Counted from the stretch's first letter, positions 12,467-25,705 are shown. The stretch is DNA of 64,000 bases from Engraulis encrasicolus (GCF_034702125.1 NC_085857.1:49919015-49983014), one strand, 5' to 3'. Translations and numbers: made by a program. Notes: generated by a model from the sequence alone, not told the origin.

Positions 12467-12713
12467 CATGTGGACATATGAAAGAACAAATCTATAAATA
12501 TCCATTTTATTAAATGTTATTGATAGGTTGGCTATTTTGTTTTTTCTGAAATTCAATCACAAGTTATTAACTAGGAGATACAAATAAAAATACCCCTGTT
12601 TACTTTGCATGATGTCATTTCACCATATAGTGCACATCACTGTTTCTTAACTGAGTCTGCCCAAAAGCGGGTTGCAGTTATCCTGTGGGCCGCGGAGCAG
12701 TGCTATGAATGTA

Positions 12714-14121
12714 CACAGTAAAAAAAGAACTGTTGTTTTTACGGTAAACTGCTGGCAGCAGTGGTTGCCAAAGTCTACCCTTAAATAAATAACGGTTTAT
12801 TTCCTTTTTACATTTTACGGTAAAATTATGGCAGCAGTGGTTGCCAAAGCCTACCGTTAAATAAATAACGGTATTATTTTTTTACATTTTACGGTAAAAT
12901 TATGGCAGCAGTGGTTGGATGGATTATATTCAGGTGAGTTCAATTATAGAGTTACAATCAGACAACTGATTGGACTGATTATACTCAGGTGAGTCCAATT
13001 ATAGAGTTGCAATCACAGACAACTGATTGGACAGATTCTACTCACTGGAGTCCGATAAAAATCAACCTAATTAGATACCTAAATAAATGCCCAATTGCCA
13101 GATTGTCTAGCACAGGGAGGTGGACCAGTCTAGTATCATCAATGAAGGGTATGCAAATGCATTCTTTATTTTAAAAAAGGCCTGAAAATAACCTTAAGGA
13201 AAATGAAGGCCAAAGCAAGCAGGGCAAGCAAGCTAACAAACAAGCTAGTTAGCAAGCCATGCAGCCACCCTTACAATGTGACCTGCTAGCCGGGCCGGCC
13301 AGGCCAGGCCAGGCCAGGCCAGGCCAGGCCAGCCGGCCGGCCGGCCGGCCTTACAGCCAGCCAGCCACCTAGCTAGCTAGCAACCAGTGAGCAGTACAAT
13401 GCAACAGTCCCTGTTTAAATACATGTTCAAGTGAACCATGTGACCCGAGTGATGAAGCATTTGGCAGGTGCAGGCAGTTAATCATTGCATGACAGCCCTT
13501 AGCACTCAGGTGAGGTCAGGAATTGATTGACAGATTGATTTGGATGGGTTAGAATGACAGTTTCAAATAGACTGGGCTACTTCTAAGAGACTGAATCAAG
13601 GGATTACTGTCCCAGGTAGACTTTTTCAGATTACTGTGAAGATACAGATACACTGTGTAGTGTTGCTGCAACTCTTGATGTTTAGATTTTGGCTGAACAC
13701 CAGTCTAACTCTGATCAATCTAACTCTGACAAATGTGCTGTGCACATACACCAGTGAAAAATAAAGTCATGTACCGTTTCTTGACTACTTCATCTTCACT
13801 TAACGGTATTTTCCAATATTTTCTTTTCAGTGAACAGTTCAGTATTTTCTACATATTGACACCAGTGAAAAATAAAGTTATGTACCGTTTCTTGACTAGT
13901 TCATCTCACTTAACGGTATTTCCCAATATTTTCGTTTACAGAGAACAGTCCAGTATTTTCTACATATGACACTTGTCAAAAATAAAGTTATGTAGCGCTT
14001 TTTGACTCAATAGTAGCTTGCCGTATTTAGTACAGAGATAAACTGTTTTACATTTTACGGTCACTGACTGTTGCAATTTGACATTTTTTTGCCGTAATTT
14101 CAACGGGCATTTTTTACAGTG
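12714..14121 (+). mobile_element. Non-autonomous CACTA-like element, 1408 bp, inserted in copy B
   Basis: It starts CACAGTAAAAAAAG and ends ATTTTTTACAGTG, with a 2-bp duplication TA (12712-12713 and 14122-14123). Copy A shows the uninterrupted target. The interior has ACGGTAAA-type subterminal repeats, a GGCCA/GGCC array at 13290-13350 and three tandem units around CCAGTGAAAAATAAAG at 13750-13990. It has no coding capacity. CACTG/CACAG ends and short duplications fit the CACTA/EnSpm superfamily. Confidence 0.85.
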
Positions 14122-14431
14122 TAGTCACACAATCGAAACAAGATGCTAGATTTAGAAAAAATGATTGTGACGTCGAATAGAGAGCAAACCATGGTTAATA
14201 CATTAGTTATTAGACTTGCTGTATACAAGCATACAAGGACAATGCTGATGCATATTATTAAATGCAAATCTCTATCCCATGTATCCCCCCCTCTCTTGCT
14301 CTCTGTCCCATTCTAATCTTTTGTCTTATCTCTCTCCTTCTATCTTTCTTATACTCTCTTGCTTTCTGTCCCACTATCTCTACCCCCCAACACCCATTTC
14401 TTTCTGCACCACCCTTTGTTGCTCTCTGCCC

Positions 14432-14713
14432 CAGGGGCGTAGGCAAAAATAATAAAACAGGTGGGCCCAGAAAAAATCGGACGGGTCCAACCCTAATAAA
14501 ACCGCGCTCTAAAATGATACTTTGAAATTTAAATCATAGAAATCACAGAAGATGAACCAGACTTTTGACAAAATGATTAATTATAGCTCAGTGCTATGCC
14601 ATTAATTACAGTTCAATGAGGCAAAAGTTGACTGTCAAGTGTGAATTGGGCGGGCCTGGATGTCAAGTGGGCAGGCCCAGGCCCACCCAGGCCCACCCTT
14701 GGCTACGCCTATG
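14432..14713. mobile_element. hAT-like non-autonomous element
   Basis: The left end is CAGGGGCGTAGGC; the right end is GGCTACGCCTATG. Imperfect flanks are CTCTGCCC and CTTTGCCT (6 of 8). A related stretch begins at 11518 in copy A, so it predates the duplication. Confidence 0.55.
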
Positions 14714-14779
14714 CTTTGCCTTATGACATATAGCACCTACTAACCAGGCAGTGTCCCACTGAACACATTGTACAGGCAA

Positions 14780-14866
14780 AGAACATCTAGGCATATTTGG
14801 CTGCATTGCTCTGAACTGGACTCAACTCACATTTGTTATCAGTGTTGTGAAAGGCTGAGGCGAAAG
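14780..14866 (+). other. Probable non-coding first exon of GIMAP gene 2
   Basis: Its 3' part (CAGTGTTGTGAAAGGCTGAG...CGAAAG|GTAAGATA) aligns with the sequence ending at 59804 upstream of GIMAP gene 4 (CAGTGTTGAAAAATTCTG...GAAAG|GTAAGATA). The donor position is shared. The 5' boundary is not defined. Confidence 0.55.
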
Positions 14867-15139
14867 GTAAGATATCATGAATGTTGATGGTTTACTCACA
14901 CAGTAAATAGTCTATGATGCTGTCTTAGGGTGTTTTCACACCAAGTCCCTTTCAGCAATTTAAGCGAACTAATACTGTGACTTAGCATTTTCTTATGTGA
15001 ACGCTCAGTGGCGTACACAGACACTTTGGAAGGCTGGTGCTAGAGGGGGGCTGGGAGGGGCATGTGGAACTACCGGCTGCGTTACTAGGCTTTAGACGTT
15101 ATATATTATCAGGGCATTATCATCACACACTTTCTAGAT

Positions 15140-15468
15140 CAGGGGTGCTCAACTAGAAACTGAAAAGGTCCACTCGCCAAATTTTTTATGTTTCCAGGGT
15201 CCAAAAAAGTCGCTACGGACCGATGCAGAAAATAGCCTCACTCGCTGGCCGCACTGGCGTCTTGCTCACTCACACACTGAGTTGTCATAGTGATGATACT
15301 TTTATTTGTCATAAGACTGGCTTCGCAGAAATACACCTATAGATGGCATGGCAGCGAAATCTCATGTATAATTTATACATATTAAATACAGATAGATTTT
15401 GTCTTGGTCCGGATGACATTGCGTTTGGATCCGCATCCGGATCTGGGTCCGCCAGTTGAGCACCCCTG
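15140..15468. mobile_element. Non-autonomous hAT element, 329 bp, perfect 8-bp duplication
   Basis: Inverted ends CAGGGGTGCTCAACTAG and CAGGGGTGCTCAACTGG are flanked by TTCTAGAT at 15132-15139 and 15469-15476. Confidence 0.92.
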
Positions 15469-15908
15469 TTCTAGATGATAATGTCAACATGGACCGCAGT
15501 AGATTGTGAAAAAACCCTTCCAGAATAGGAACTTTTGATGAGGGCAATTCTTGTTGTAGGGCAATGGGGCAAGTGCTTTAGCACCACCTGGTCCCTATCT
15601 CTGCACACCTATGTGAACGTTCCAAAGTTTGCCCAGACCCCTCGGAAGTGACCAGTATACCTTTATTTACTTGGTCTCGGCAGTTCGCAGTTCGAGTCCT
15701 GACAAGTAACACTTGTGACTAGGTACTGTATAGTCAGGGAGCTCTAGAACAGTGGTTCCCAATCTTTTTCTTCAGGAACCCATGTTTTTACCATTGTAAG
15801 CTTTGGTGACTCAACCGCGCCAGCGCCCGCGCGAGAGAGAGTCACATGATACCCTCAGTTACCTGCATGTTGTTATGCCTGAGAAATTAAACTAAATAGT
15901 TGTGAATA

Positions 15909-16033
15909 ATAATAATAATAATAATAATAGTAATAGTAATAAAAACCTTGATCATTGTTGAACAATGAGGAATGTACATGTGTCTGTAGGTACAGTGCAT
16001 AGGCTACAAAGCGTATTTGTGCCTGTTTGTCTG

Positions 16034-16103
<70 letters not shown>
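15909..16103. repeat. AAT array and (GT)n microsatellite
   Basis: Imperfect AAT/AGT trinucleotides at 15909-15942 and GT dinucleotides at 16036-16103. Both lie in the intron between the non-coding and signal-peptide exons of GIMAP gene 2. A fragment with a CAGTGGTTCCCAATC hAT-like end is near 15752. Confidence 0.9.
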
Positions 16104-16106
<3 letters not shown>

Positions 16107-16400
16107 CATTGATTTAAAAAAAAAAACAAAAAAAACTTTTCAATAAATAAATATTTGACCAAAAAGGTGTCACTCTGTGTGTCTGTCTGTATGGCTGTAA
16201 TGATAGAAAAAAACACACCTGTACTTTCCAAAAGGTGCAGGTGCCGTATAGTCTTTTAACTTAAATGATTGAGTTTTACCTCTCTCCTGTACTTCCTGAC
16301 GTTCTCTGAGTATGGCAGTGCAAATTTTACCTCCAAGCTAGCCGTTAACATTGAGTCCTATGAGACCAATTGTTTAATATTTCTTAACATTATTTCGCAG

Positions 16401-16502
16401 CCCGTGTGTGAAGACCTTACAAGATGAGACACCTGCTCTGTCTGACGGTGTTGTGGGGAATGCTGTCTTCCCCAACCAGTTCTGTACTCAGCCAATCAAC
16501 AG
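16401..16502 (+). CDS. Signal-peptide exon of GIMAP gene 2 (coding 16424-16502)
   Basis: After a pyrimidine-rich acceptor ending TTTCGCAG at 16400, 23 untranslated bases precede ATG 16424. The 79 coding bases give 26 residues plus one base (phase 1) before donor CAACAG|GTAACT. The peptide has an n-region MRH, a hydrophobic core LLCLTVLWGMLSS and a polar small-residue stretch, as in a cleavable signal peptide. The paralogous exon at 61168-61269 has the same coding length, phase and layout. It splices in frame to the GIMAP exon at 62779, so I assign this exon to the G-domain exon at 41769, the next phase-1 GIMAP acceptor on this strand. That long-range join is inferred. Confidence 0.7.
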
Positions 16503-17628
16503 GTAACTATGAATGATTTGTCATTGCCATTTCAATTCAGTGACACTTCTCTTTGTGTCTGTGTTGATCTGTGTTGGTTTTGTCTATTGAAGTGACAGGT
16601 GACAGTAGAGTTAATACATTATGGCAATTTATTTATTATTTTGATGAAGCAGCTAGGGATCATTAAATAATAGGGATCATAAAACTCATAAAACCTGAAA
16701 ATGTAATCACTGAATGAAATGACCCTTTGCAGCTAAATGAGCTAAATTAGTTTTGTAATAAATCTCTGAAATATGTGACTAGCCACAAGAAAACAGGACA
16801 CACGTAAGCCCAGGGTCATAAACTTAACCATAGATTCTAATCTTAACACGATACCTTACACATGGTAATATTGTTAAGATTTATGTAAAGGTTTATTTGT
16901 CAAATGTCCTGTGGTGTGACTGTAACATTAATAAAACGTGGAATATAATAATATATATATATGAACCAACAACATTTTGAATAATTCAGAAGCACACCCA
17001 GTATGTTGCAAGGTATTTTCAATAGAATACAGATTCAATCGATCTGAACACAGGAGTGTTATACCATTTTTTTGCCACATAAGAAAGTCAAAGGTCCAGG
17101 GAGGCGTTATTTTGCACATTTCAAAATTAAAAGGCAGAAATCAGATAGTGAGGGGGACGCCAGGTGAATGAAAGTCCCAACTTCCCCCAGCTACCTGCAC
17201 ACTGTACACTTCACAATGTGAGACACACAATCGACTTCCGATTGAGTAAGAAATCGTCCGATTCCCAAAAAGTTGTGCAATTGACAAATTGTTGCAAAAT
17301 CGGGCCAAAAGTTGCACAGTGTATGTCTGGCATTAATCTCAACATTCTTTGGTTGAAACATCTACATGTATTACTTGAGAATATGACTAAAATATCGTTT
17401 AATTTTGAAAGAAAAAAAGCTCAAATCGAAAATATTATCACAGACAAAGGTCTTGGCTGTGTAGCAATATGTGGGAACAACTCTCCATATTTTACTTTGT
17501 TCGTAAAAAAGGCTCTTGTTTTAGTCAACACCATCATGCACCATTTAAAGGAAAAAACAAATCTATGTATTAAAATTGTAATTCAACAGCATTGAAGACA
17601 CATATTGTAAGCATATTTACAACACGTC
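16503..17628. other. 5' part of the long GIMAP gene 2 intron
   Basis: No gene seen. An open frame at 17164-17595 encodes 143 residues without a recognisable domain and lies in AT-rich intron sequence. I do not call it a gene. Confidence 0.45.
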
Positions 17629-17632
17629 TTAA

Positions 17633-18275
17633 AGGGGAAGTCCAGTTTTTTTAACATTGAGGCCATTTTCTGAGTGGTCTGCAATGTTTTAGAGTCCCCC
17701 TCACCGTTTATTTCATGTTTGCTGCAGTCTCTGTTATTTGGCTGATTTGGATTTGATCTCAACCAGCTTTAGAATGGCCGTCTATGAGCACCTGCAACTC
17801 TGTTCTTAAAATCACCTTAAACATTTGTTTTCGAAACTCTACAGCTCACAAAGTGGTTAGGGGTGTTCACTAGCAGTCCCTAACAAGTTTCAAGGCGAAA
17901 TTTGGCTTCTGTCATTTTTTATTTGCCATTTTGTGAAAGAAAGTGAAAGTGAAACTTAATTTACAAATTGCTACATAAAACACACATAAAACATGACAGA
18001 TGCCATATTTCGCTACAAAAATTGCTAAGGAACACCAGTGAATACTGTTGAACACTTGCTGAGTTGCATATTCTTCAAAACAAATGTTAAAGGTGATTTT
18101 AAGAACAGAGTAGCAGGTGCCCATAGACGGCCATTCTAAAGCTAGTTGAGATCAAATCCAAATCAGCCAAATAACAGAGACTGCAGCAATCATGAAATAA
18201 ACGGTGAGGTGGACTCTAAAACATTGCAGACCACTCAGAAAATGGCCTTAATGTTAAAAAAACTGGACTTCTCCT
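17633..18275. mobile_element. TTAA-flanked MITE with about 200-bp inverted repeats
   Basis: It starts AGGGGAAGTCCAG, ends CTGGACTTCTCCT and is flanked by TTAA at 17629-17632 and 18276-18279. The arms match over roughly 200 bp. TTAA targets are used by Kolobok and piggyBac elements; which applies here is not decided. Confidence 0.88.
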
Positions 18276-18284
18276 TTAAGCATG

Positions 18285-18758
18285 CACTGTAAAAAATGCC
18301 TTTTGAAATTACGGCAAAAAACTGTCAAATTGCAACAGTCAGTGACCGTAAAATGTAAAACAGTTTATCTCTGTACTAAATATGGCAAGCCACTATTTAG
18401 TCAAAAAGCGGTGCATAACTTCATTTTTGACAGGTGTCATATGTAGAAAATACTGGACTGTGTAAACAAAGATATTGGAAAATACCGTTAAGTGAGATGA
18501 AGTAGTCAAGAAACGGTACATAACTTTATTTTTCACTGGTGTCAATATGTAGAAAATACTGAACTGTTCACCGAAAAGAAAATATTGGAAAATACCGTTA
18601 AGTGAAGATGAAGTAGTCAAGAAACGGTACATGACTTTATTTTTCACTGGTGTACACATATGTACACAGCAAATTTGCCAGAGTTCGATTGATCAGAGTT
18701 AGACTGGTGTTCAGCCAAAATCTAAACATCAAGAGTTGCAGCAACACTACAGAGTGTT
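18285..18758 (-). mobile_element. First half of the split non-autonomous CACTA element
   Basis: Starting CACTGTAAAAAATGCC, this is the reverse complement of about 13650-14121 of the element in copy B, including the three CACTGGTG/TTTATTTTTC units. Homology stops at about 18758 in ACACTACAGAGTG. The rest resumes at 39389. The left flank is TG (18283-18284). Confidence 0.88.
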
Positions 18759-19139
18759 ATTTGACTCCTCTGGATCCGAGTTGTTGAGCTAAGAGAGCTA
18801 GAGAGTTAATGTTTAACTCCCTTGAGAGTTATGAAAAACATGCCTCCCCAATTTTCAAATGTTTTGGCAACATGAGCAGCCATTTTTGTTGAGTCCCCTA
18901 TAAGTGAACCAAACTCAATCCTCTGTTAGTGAACCAAATTGTGAACCAACACAGCAAAACTGGAAGTGTTATTTTGAGTTGATTTTACTGGTGTTAATTA
19001 TTCTGGTGTGAACGGGAGTCACTGGGTGTTGATTGTGGTGTTACTTTAACACCGGGAGTGCTTAAAAAGCTCTGCGCACTGTGTTGTTTCAAAGAGTTAA
19101 CTGCCTAACACTGATTGAGAGTGACATTCCACATCCGGT

Positions 19140-19226
19140 TCTTTCATCTGACTCTTCCGTTTGGACGGCGGACATCTTGCTGCTGGATATCTTTTCCACA
19201 TGTGAAATAGATAATGGCTTAAAAAG
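19140..19226 (+). promoter_or_regulatory. Probable first exon and promoter of the CACTA-like element
   Basis: The stretch contains an ETS-like CTTCCG, GGCGGACATCTTG (resembling a reversed YY1 core) and ends GGCTTAAAAAG|GTAAGAATC, a strong donor. A similar donor context (CTGAAAAG|GTAAGAATC) recurs at 19948, which could be an alternative first exon. A short ATG-GCT-TAA frame precedes the splice. Confidence 0.4.
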
Positions 19227-20653
19227 GTAAGAATCTTAATGTATTAATGTGAGGTTGGTTGTATTTTAGAGAATGTTTGAAATAGACAAATCAGCCGGGT
19301 GTAGGCTTATGTGTGTAACCTGGTCAACTAAAAACTTTGTGTTTGGACTAGTTACGTCTAACAATTGTTAGACGAATCAAGGATTTGCAGCCTGACCTAG
19401 GCCTACATGTAGTAGCCTAACCTAAGCATAATATCCCCTATGTTTTCTTTTTGTGACAAATGAAATGCATTTTGTGAAATGGGACATGGCTATCCAACTG
19501 CAAGCTAGTTTCGTGAGCACGTTGTATTAGCCTACAGGCTTGACGACGGACATTTCGTTTTGTTTTCGTTTTCCAAAATAACACCATCTAACTAGTTCTA
19601 AATGACACACCAGCGAATCTATATTGCTCCTTAGTAAACCGTATCTGGCATAATATCTGCCGACAGTTGTTTTAAGTTTGCCACCTGTGGGAGGCAGTGT
19701 GGGCTAATTAGGAGGCAGAGCCGTTTCTCTGATAGGAGGGCCATCTCATTCGTGAAAGTTGCCTAATTGTTAGCAGCTGACAGCAAGGCATTTGAAAATG
19801 CAACCGTTACCTCCGCCATTTTGTTATTGCACCGATGTATCGACCGATGCATGCATCCGCAATTGTCTTAACATAATTAGCTATTAGCGTTAGAGCTCTA
19901 GAAGTCAGCAATAGTGTGTGTGTAGCGGGAATTCTACTGAAAAGGTAAGAATCTCGACCGAGGAGCCATGGGTCTCTTCGAGTTTCAGGTTATCATTGTC
20001 CAAACGGACTTAGCTAGTGAACTCCTCACTTCAGCATTGTCAAGGCATTTGACATGGGATGGGTAAAAATAGCAGTGGTAAGTGAGCCCACACGTTAATG
20101 AATGAGACGCTTTGTAAGGGTTCGACCTGTATGGCTATGTTTCATGGTTGATTGTACCTAATAGCTAGTGAAACTCGAGCATTGCTACTGCACCAAGCAG
20201 TGAGCGGTTCTCTCACTGGCACCACGGCACTACTCGGTGACTAGCCTACTTCATGGGATCTGCTGTCCTTGCTGTCTTATTCACAAAAGTTGTAGCCTGC
20301 TTGATATGTTATTCTAGCCCCCTAATGTTGTCGTTTAAACGACCACATGGTCACTGTAGCTGTTGCTGATTTCCTTCGGAATGTGCGTTCTGTCAGAGAA
20401 ACTTTTCATAGACGCTGACAAACTGACTGAGTGGGGAGATACAGCTCAGGAAATGAAATGCTGCTTTTGCACGATCGTTCCGAGCTGGCTCTTGTGAGTT
20501 ATCTGGTGTTAACGGGGCAAACGTGAAGTAGTTGGCCAGCTCAAATCCCAAGTCTCCAGGATATTGCATTACTCACTTTGTGAACGCGAGTTAGTTTTTT
20601 TTGCGACAAGTTAGTGTGCAGGCTAGATGGTAACTGGTGCTTCATGCTACATC

Positions 20654-20872
20654 CAGTGTTGCCAGATGTGTCTGACCAAATCCCGCCCAAAAGGTTCTCA
20701 AAAACCGCCAAAATGCGCTAAATTCCGCCCAAATTCAACAAATTACATTGACTTCTATGGGCCCAAAACGGCTTAAAAAACCGCCGAATGGCCAATTTTT
20801 CCCGTTTTTGCCCGCCGACGCTCATCCCAAGTAGCCCAATTGGGCGGGCACCCGCCCAATCTGGCAACACTG
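20654..20872. mobile_element. hAT-like MITE, 219 bp, perfect 8-bp duplication
   Basis: Inverted ends CAGTGTTGCCAGAT on both sides, flanked by GCTACATC at 20646-20653 and 20873-20880. It lies in the first intron of the CACTA-like ORF1 unit. Confidence 0.93.
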
Positions 20873-21439
20873 GCTACATCAACTAGATTGCGCAGGTTGG
20901 CTGTGTGTAGCACTTGTGGAACATGTGCACGACACGTCTGTCTGTTTAAAGCTAGTTCACAACGAGTTTTCATGCAGGACGACAGAGCGTGCTCATTTGT
21001 CTAGTCAGCAATATTAGAACAAACATTTCCCTGAAATTTGGTTTTGGACCTTGGGGTGTCTGTCAGCTGCCAGCCTGCCACTAAAACCTCTCTCTTCCGT
21101 CATTACCTAAACAGAAGAGCCCTATCTCACACCTTTCGTAAAGTCTTCACGAAAATAATAGATTAATTTTCGTGGTGCATTCACAAAGTTGAACAGTATC
21201 ACCAGAGCCTTACTTGAACCTCATTTGAGCTCATCTTATATAAACATATTTTTTTAAACTTTTTAGGTAACAACTACAAGCGTAAAACTTAATGAGATTA
21301 CATTTGCTTGATTCAATAAATGGGTAGTCTGTGAATTATGAAAAGCGGTGTATTCTTAATCTCTTTTTCCACTTCAACATTGTGGTATGTTGACATTGCA
21401 TTTCTAAATATATTCCAGGATTTCCCATTTGAGGACGGC

Positions 21440-24400
21440 ATGTTGCTGAAAGTTAAATATCGCAATGTGAAGAAGTATATCAGTTGTCACTCAGCCGTGA
21501 CCTATGTGGACTTCATCAGTAAAGGCAAGGACTTTGATGTCTTAAAAACACTTATTGACGGTGTTATCATGGCATATGTCTTCTGTTAACTCCCCTTACA
21601 TGTGATTTCAAAGACATTATTGTTGCACATCTGTAGGAAAGGAACTGAACTTTCAAATTACCCTACTATATTACAATCCTTCTATGCAATAAGTACTGAT
21701 ATCATAATAACAGACATTTGCCATTGACTGAAAAGTACAACAGTAATGCTGTATACCAGAATGGCCATATATACGGTAGGGTCAGATTTCAGATTGTCAT
21801 TGTTTCTCTTTTATTACAGTGAAAGAAAAGTTTGGGCTTCCTGATGCCACTGAGCTTGAGGTGTTCGATGATGCAGATACAGCAGTTGACGAAGACATCA
21901 TTTCAGAACTATTGGAGTCCAATCCAGGTCTTTGCTTGACAGTTCGTGAAAAAACTTCAGATGAAGGTATGGGTCTTATGCTGTCAATGAAGAGTACATA
22001 ACATTCAGTGCCTAAAAGAAGTCTATACCTTCCTGTTCAAATGCTAGGTTTTTGTTATGCAAAAAAAACGACAGAAAGACAAATGATTTTCCCCACTTAA
22101 ATCTAAATTATTATACTGGGCAATGCTAGCGAAAAAAAAACTTCGTTTTAAATGGAGGGAATACAAATTACAAACGTGTATCAACATGGTGGCATAGATA
22201 TGCACACCCTTAAACGTAATACTTTGTTGTTGTTGGGCCATTTCAAAACCTCAACCTTATTCTGGTGAAGCCATTAAGTTCCTGCGCATCTTCACCTTTT
22301 TAACAGGGGGCCGAAGGTTTTGTGCCACTACCACGGCCCCTGTGGAACTGTTCATAATTGAGCATTTCCACAGAGGCTGTGGTAGTGGCACAGAACTTTT
22401 GACCCTCTGTTAGAAAGATGACGATGCAAAGGAACTTCATCTTCCAGAACAACAATTGCCCTACAAGCACACACCTAAATCAACAAAGAAATGGCTTCGC
22501 CAGAGTATGGTTGAGGTTTTGGAATGGCCCAGATTGAGTTCAGACCTGTATCCCATCGTACATTAGTTGTGTGATCTGAGGAGGACTGTGCACAGAGGAT
22601 ACACTCGCAATCTGTCTGATATGGAGTTTTTTTGCAAACAAAAGTATTCGTTCAAGGGTGTGTTTATTAATGCAACCATGTTAATGTAAGGTTTTTATTT
22701 CCTATTTAAGTTAGAAAAATCAGAATTTATTTGTCTTTCTGTCATTTTCTTTACATAACAAAAACCTGGCATTTGAAGAGGGGTAAGCTTATGTAGACTT
22801 TTGAGACCCACTGTACAAATGTACGTAATGCTTTCACTCTTTGGTGTGTGGTTTATAGGTATGGTATGTAGACTTGCCAGTCAGCTTTGCAACTATACTG
22901 CCCATTGCCATTGGAACTTTCCAGGAACATTAAAAACACTAATAGTTACAGTACTTGTCTTGCCCAACATTACATGTTACCGCAACAGCCCATGTGAAAA
23001 TGGATACTACCACAGTCATATATTAATCAAAGGATGTGTTGTACAGATTTCTTTCCTTTAGACCACTCAACACCTTCTACTTCAGCATCTTCTCTCACGG
23101 ACACCTTGTCCTTTTCATCAAGCGACAGCGACCTAAGAGAAAAGAGTCTTTCTACAGGTTGTAGTAGAGAGAACAAAGACGGAAGCCCATCTGTGGTGAA
23201 CGCTCCCCTGTCAGAGACCGCAAAAGAGGTAACATTTTAAAAGTACAGTCATGTGTTGTAAGTGAACGTACCGCATTTCTGTGGCACAGACACTGGCAAA
23301 GTTTCTATTAATACTGAAACTTCTGAAACATTTGTTTCTCACCTACAACTGCATCAGGGAAAACCACTCAAATGTAACCTGTGGTGGGGGGCGCTGTGGC
23401 GCAGTGCGCTAAGTCCCCCACATTTGGGCTTGCATGCCCACGGGGAATCCGGTTCGAGTCCGGACGGAGTCATTTCCCGATCCCACCCCATCCCTCTGTC
23501 CCACTTGCTTCCTGTCACCATCTCGGACTGTTCTATCAAAATAAATGCATAAAAGCCCCTAAAAATATTTATATATATGTAACCTGTGGTGCATGACACT
23601 TTACATGCTTAATTGTTTAATAATGATGATAATTATGTTTGTTTTTTGTGTAAGCAGATGGTCAAAAATGCCTTGCTTCGAAAATCTGGAGGAGAGGACA
23701 TTCTTGAAGAGTATAAATCAGAAAACACGCTGAAGCACCGCACCAGGAGGCAGCTTGTCAACATACTGGCAAGTGATATGACTGAGAGACATGGGTAAGA
23801 CCTAGTAATTGAACTTTGACATGGGTTTACATTTGTGTAAAAATGTTCTCCTGCCTGTCAGTATTAATTCTGTCCTAAGCCCATTCTGGGAAAGGACCCT
23901 CATTTTGCCTTAGAATGAATTCATTCAGCTCTATCTTACCGACATATTTAATAAGACCGCTCAAATCTCAAGAACCTGAATGCAGTGTATGGGTCTCCAT
24001 GGCACAATGGGTTAAGTGAATTTCTTGTCTTGCAACTATAGCCGGATTCCCTCCCGTCAACAGAAGGAGAAGTATGCGCTGGGAATCATTTCACTTTTTC
24101 CTGCACTTAAGGATCCCTTCTCACCAAAAGGATATGTAAGTTTTGCATTGATTGTTAGGAGTCAGTAGAAAAAAATGACATTGGAAAGTGGCTAATACGA
24201 CCGATAGGATGGCTATTATTGCATTATATTATTTTTTTATTCATAGCAACTGAAGCTAGACACTTTATCGAAACTGGAATGTGCTATGAACCTCTTTTAA
24301 AATACAGAAGAATCACAGAGATAATGGCCTGACTTTAATGATGATTTTACTTTTCCGAGTTTCCGTTTGCTGTGCCTGATATAAGACTATTTTCATGTTC

Positions 24401-25705
24401 AATCATTTGTTGTAGGAGCATTTTTATGATGCACAGAAAGGTACTGGATATTTGGCGTGGCGTCTGAAGACAATGAGCAGGACTACAGCAAAGAGGCCAG
24501 CAAAGGAGCCATCATTGCCTAAAGACCAAGGGCCAAAACGGAGAAGACAAGTGACAACACTGCCTGAGCAGCTAGATGGTGACGACTGCAGGGAAGCCAT
24601 TTCGTTTCTTATTCACACCCCTGAAGAAGCAAGTGTGCTGGAGAAAATGAAGATGACGTTTCAATATCGGCAGGACTTGGTGCATGACCCAGAAAGAAGC
24701 GCGGATGTCTTCAAAACATTCCCACGTTTCCTGGATGTAAAAGGACTCGTGAGTACAACATTCATTTTCCTTATTTCATACTTCAGCCTTAAGTGTCCTT
24801 AGTGTGCTGTTTTGAAAACCTTGTCCTAGCAATGGTTCAATCAGAGTTTTAACCCTGGTTCAATATTTTATCATCTTTTATGTGATTACCAGGTAAATCA
24901 AGACTTCAACCTGCTGTTTGGTGCTGAAACAAGTTCCAAGTTGTTGAACAAGTGGGACACAACATTCAAGCTGAAGATCATCAAAGAGGCCACCCAGCTG
25001 ACTCCATCAACTGATCTGTGTCGTCTGGTAAAAGCGGCTGAGAGACACCCACAGAGTGATGGTATGCTGGCACACAGTGTTTTACAGTATAAATAACACC
25101 AGTTTAACCCATTGATGCTGCATGCTGGGTAGAGCAAAATTGACCCATGTGCGCTGTGTAATATTTTTAGTAGTTCATTTCCAGAATTCATGCTGCCCAT
25201 TCACATGTGTTACCTTTTGAACAAATACGTACCACCACCATCAAATTCCAAGTATTTTGACTGATATTTTGACTGGGATGGGGTATCTTCTCCATGGTGC
25301 GCCATTTTGAATGTCAAGAAATAGACATTTTTAGCTGCAAAAGTTATTGGACTTTGTTCATACTTGTAAATGTTGGTTTATTATTTAGTAAATATTCATG
25401 AAAAGACCAAATTTAGCAATAGGCTGCACAGTTTCAATGAACAGCGTAGTTGCAAACCAGTTTGGCCACATCTTACACAGTGTACCTATAAATTGAGATT
25501 AAAGTAAAATAAAAAATGATGCAAGATGAGGGTCTTAGCTTTTAAAAACATCTGATTTCATGTTTTTGTGTGCTTCATGGGCTGAGATATTAAGGTTTTT
25601 ATAGGCTGAGGACACTTTTTCCAAAGAAAGACTTTTCAGCAGGGGTTTTGCAGTTGCTTTTGGCAGAAATTAGTTTAGTGTTTTCTGTTCACATGTTAAT
25701 CACTG

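Larger units (their letters stand above)
11843..14655. repeat. Segmental duplication, copy B (contains a transposon insertion)
   Basis: From 11913 this matches copy A. Homology resumes at 14122 after the insertion at 12714-14121 and ends about 14655. The segment 11843-11912 (AATAAAGGACACACCTGTAC onward) is shared with copy C at 58486. Copy B leads into the non-coding exon ending at 14866, so it is probably the promoter side of GIMAP gene 2. The GA microsatellite (12387-12463) is longer than in copy A. Confidence 0.93.

Noticed and set aside
10735..12513. Identical 89-91-residue open frames in the duplicated blocks
   Set aside because: Repetition reflects segmental duplication; the frames run into GA repeats and have no domain or splice support.
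17164..17595. A 143-residue plus-strand open frame as a novel gene
   Set aside because: AT-rich intronic DNA, no domain, weak start context and no promoter or splice evidence.
23385..23470. A functional tRNA gene
   Set aside because: A and B boxes are present but the body cannot fold as a full tRNA, and it has a SINE body, AT-rich tail and 14-bp target duplication.
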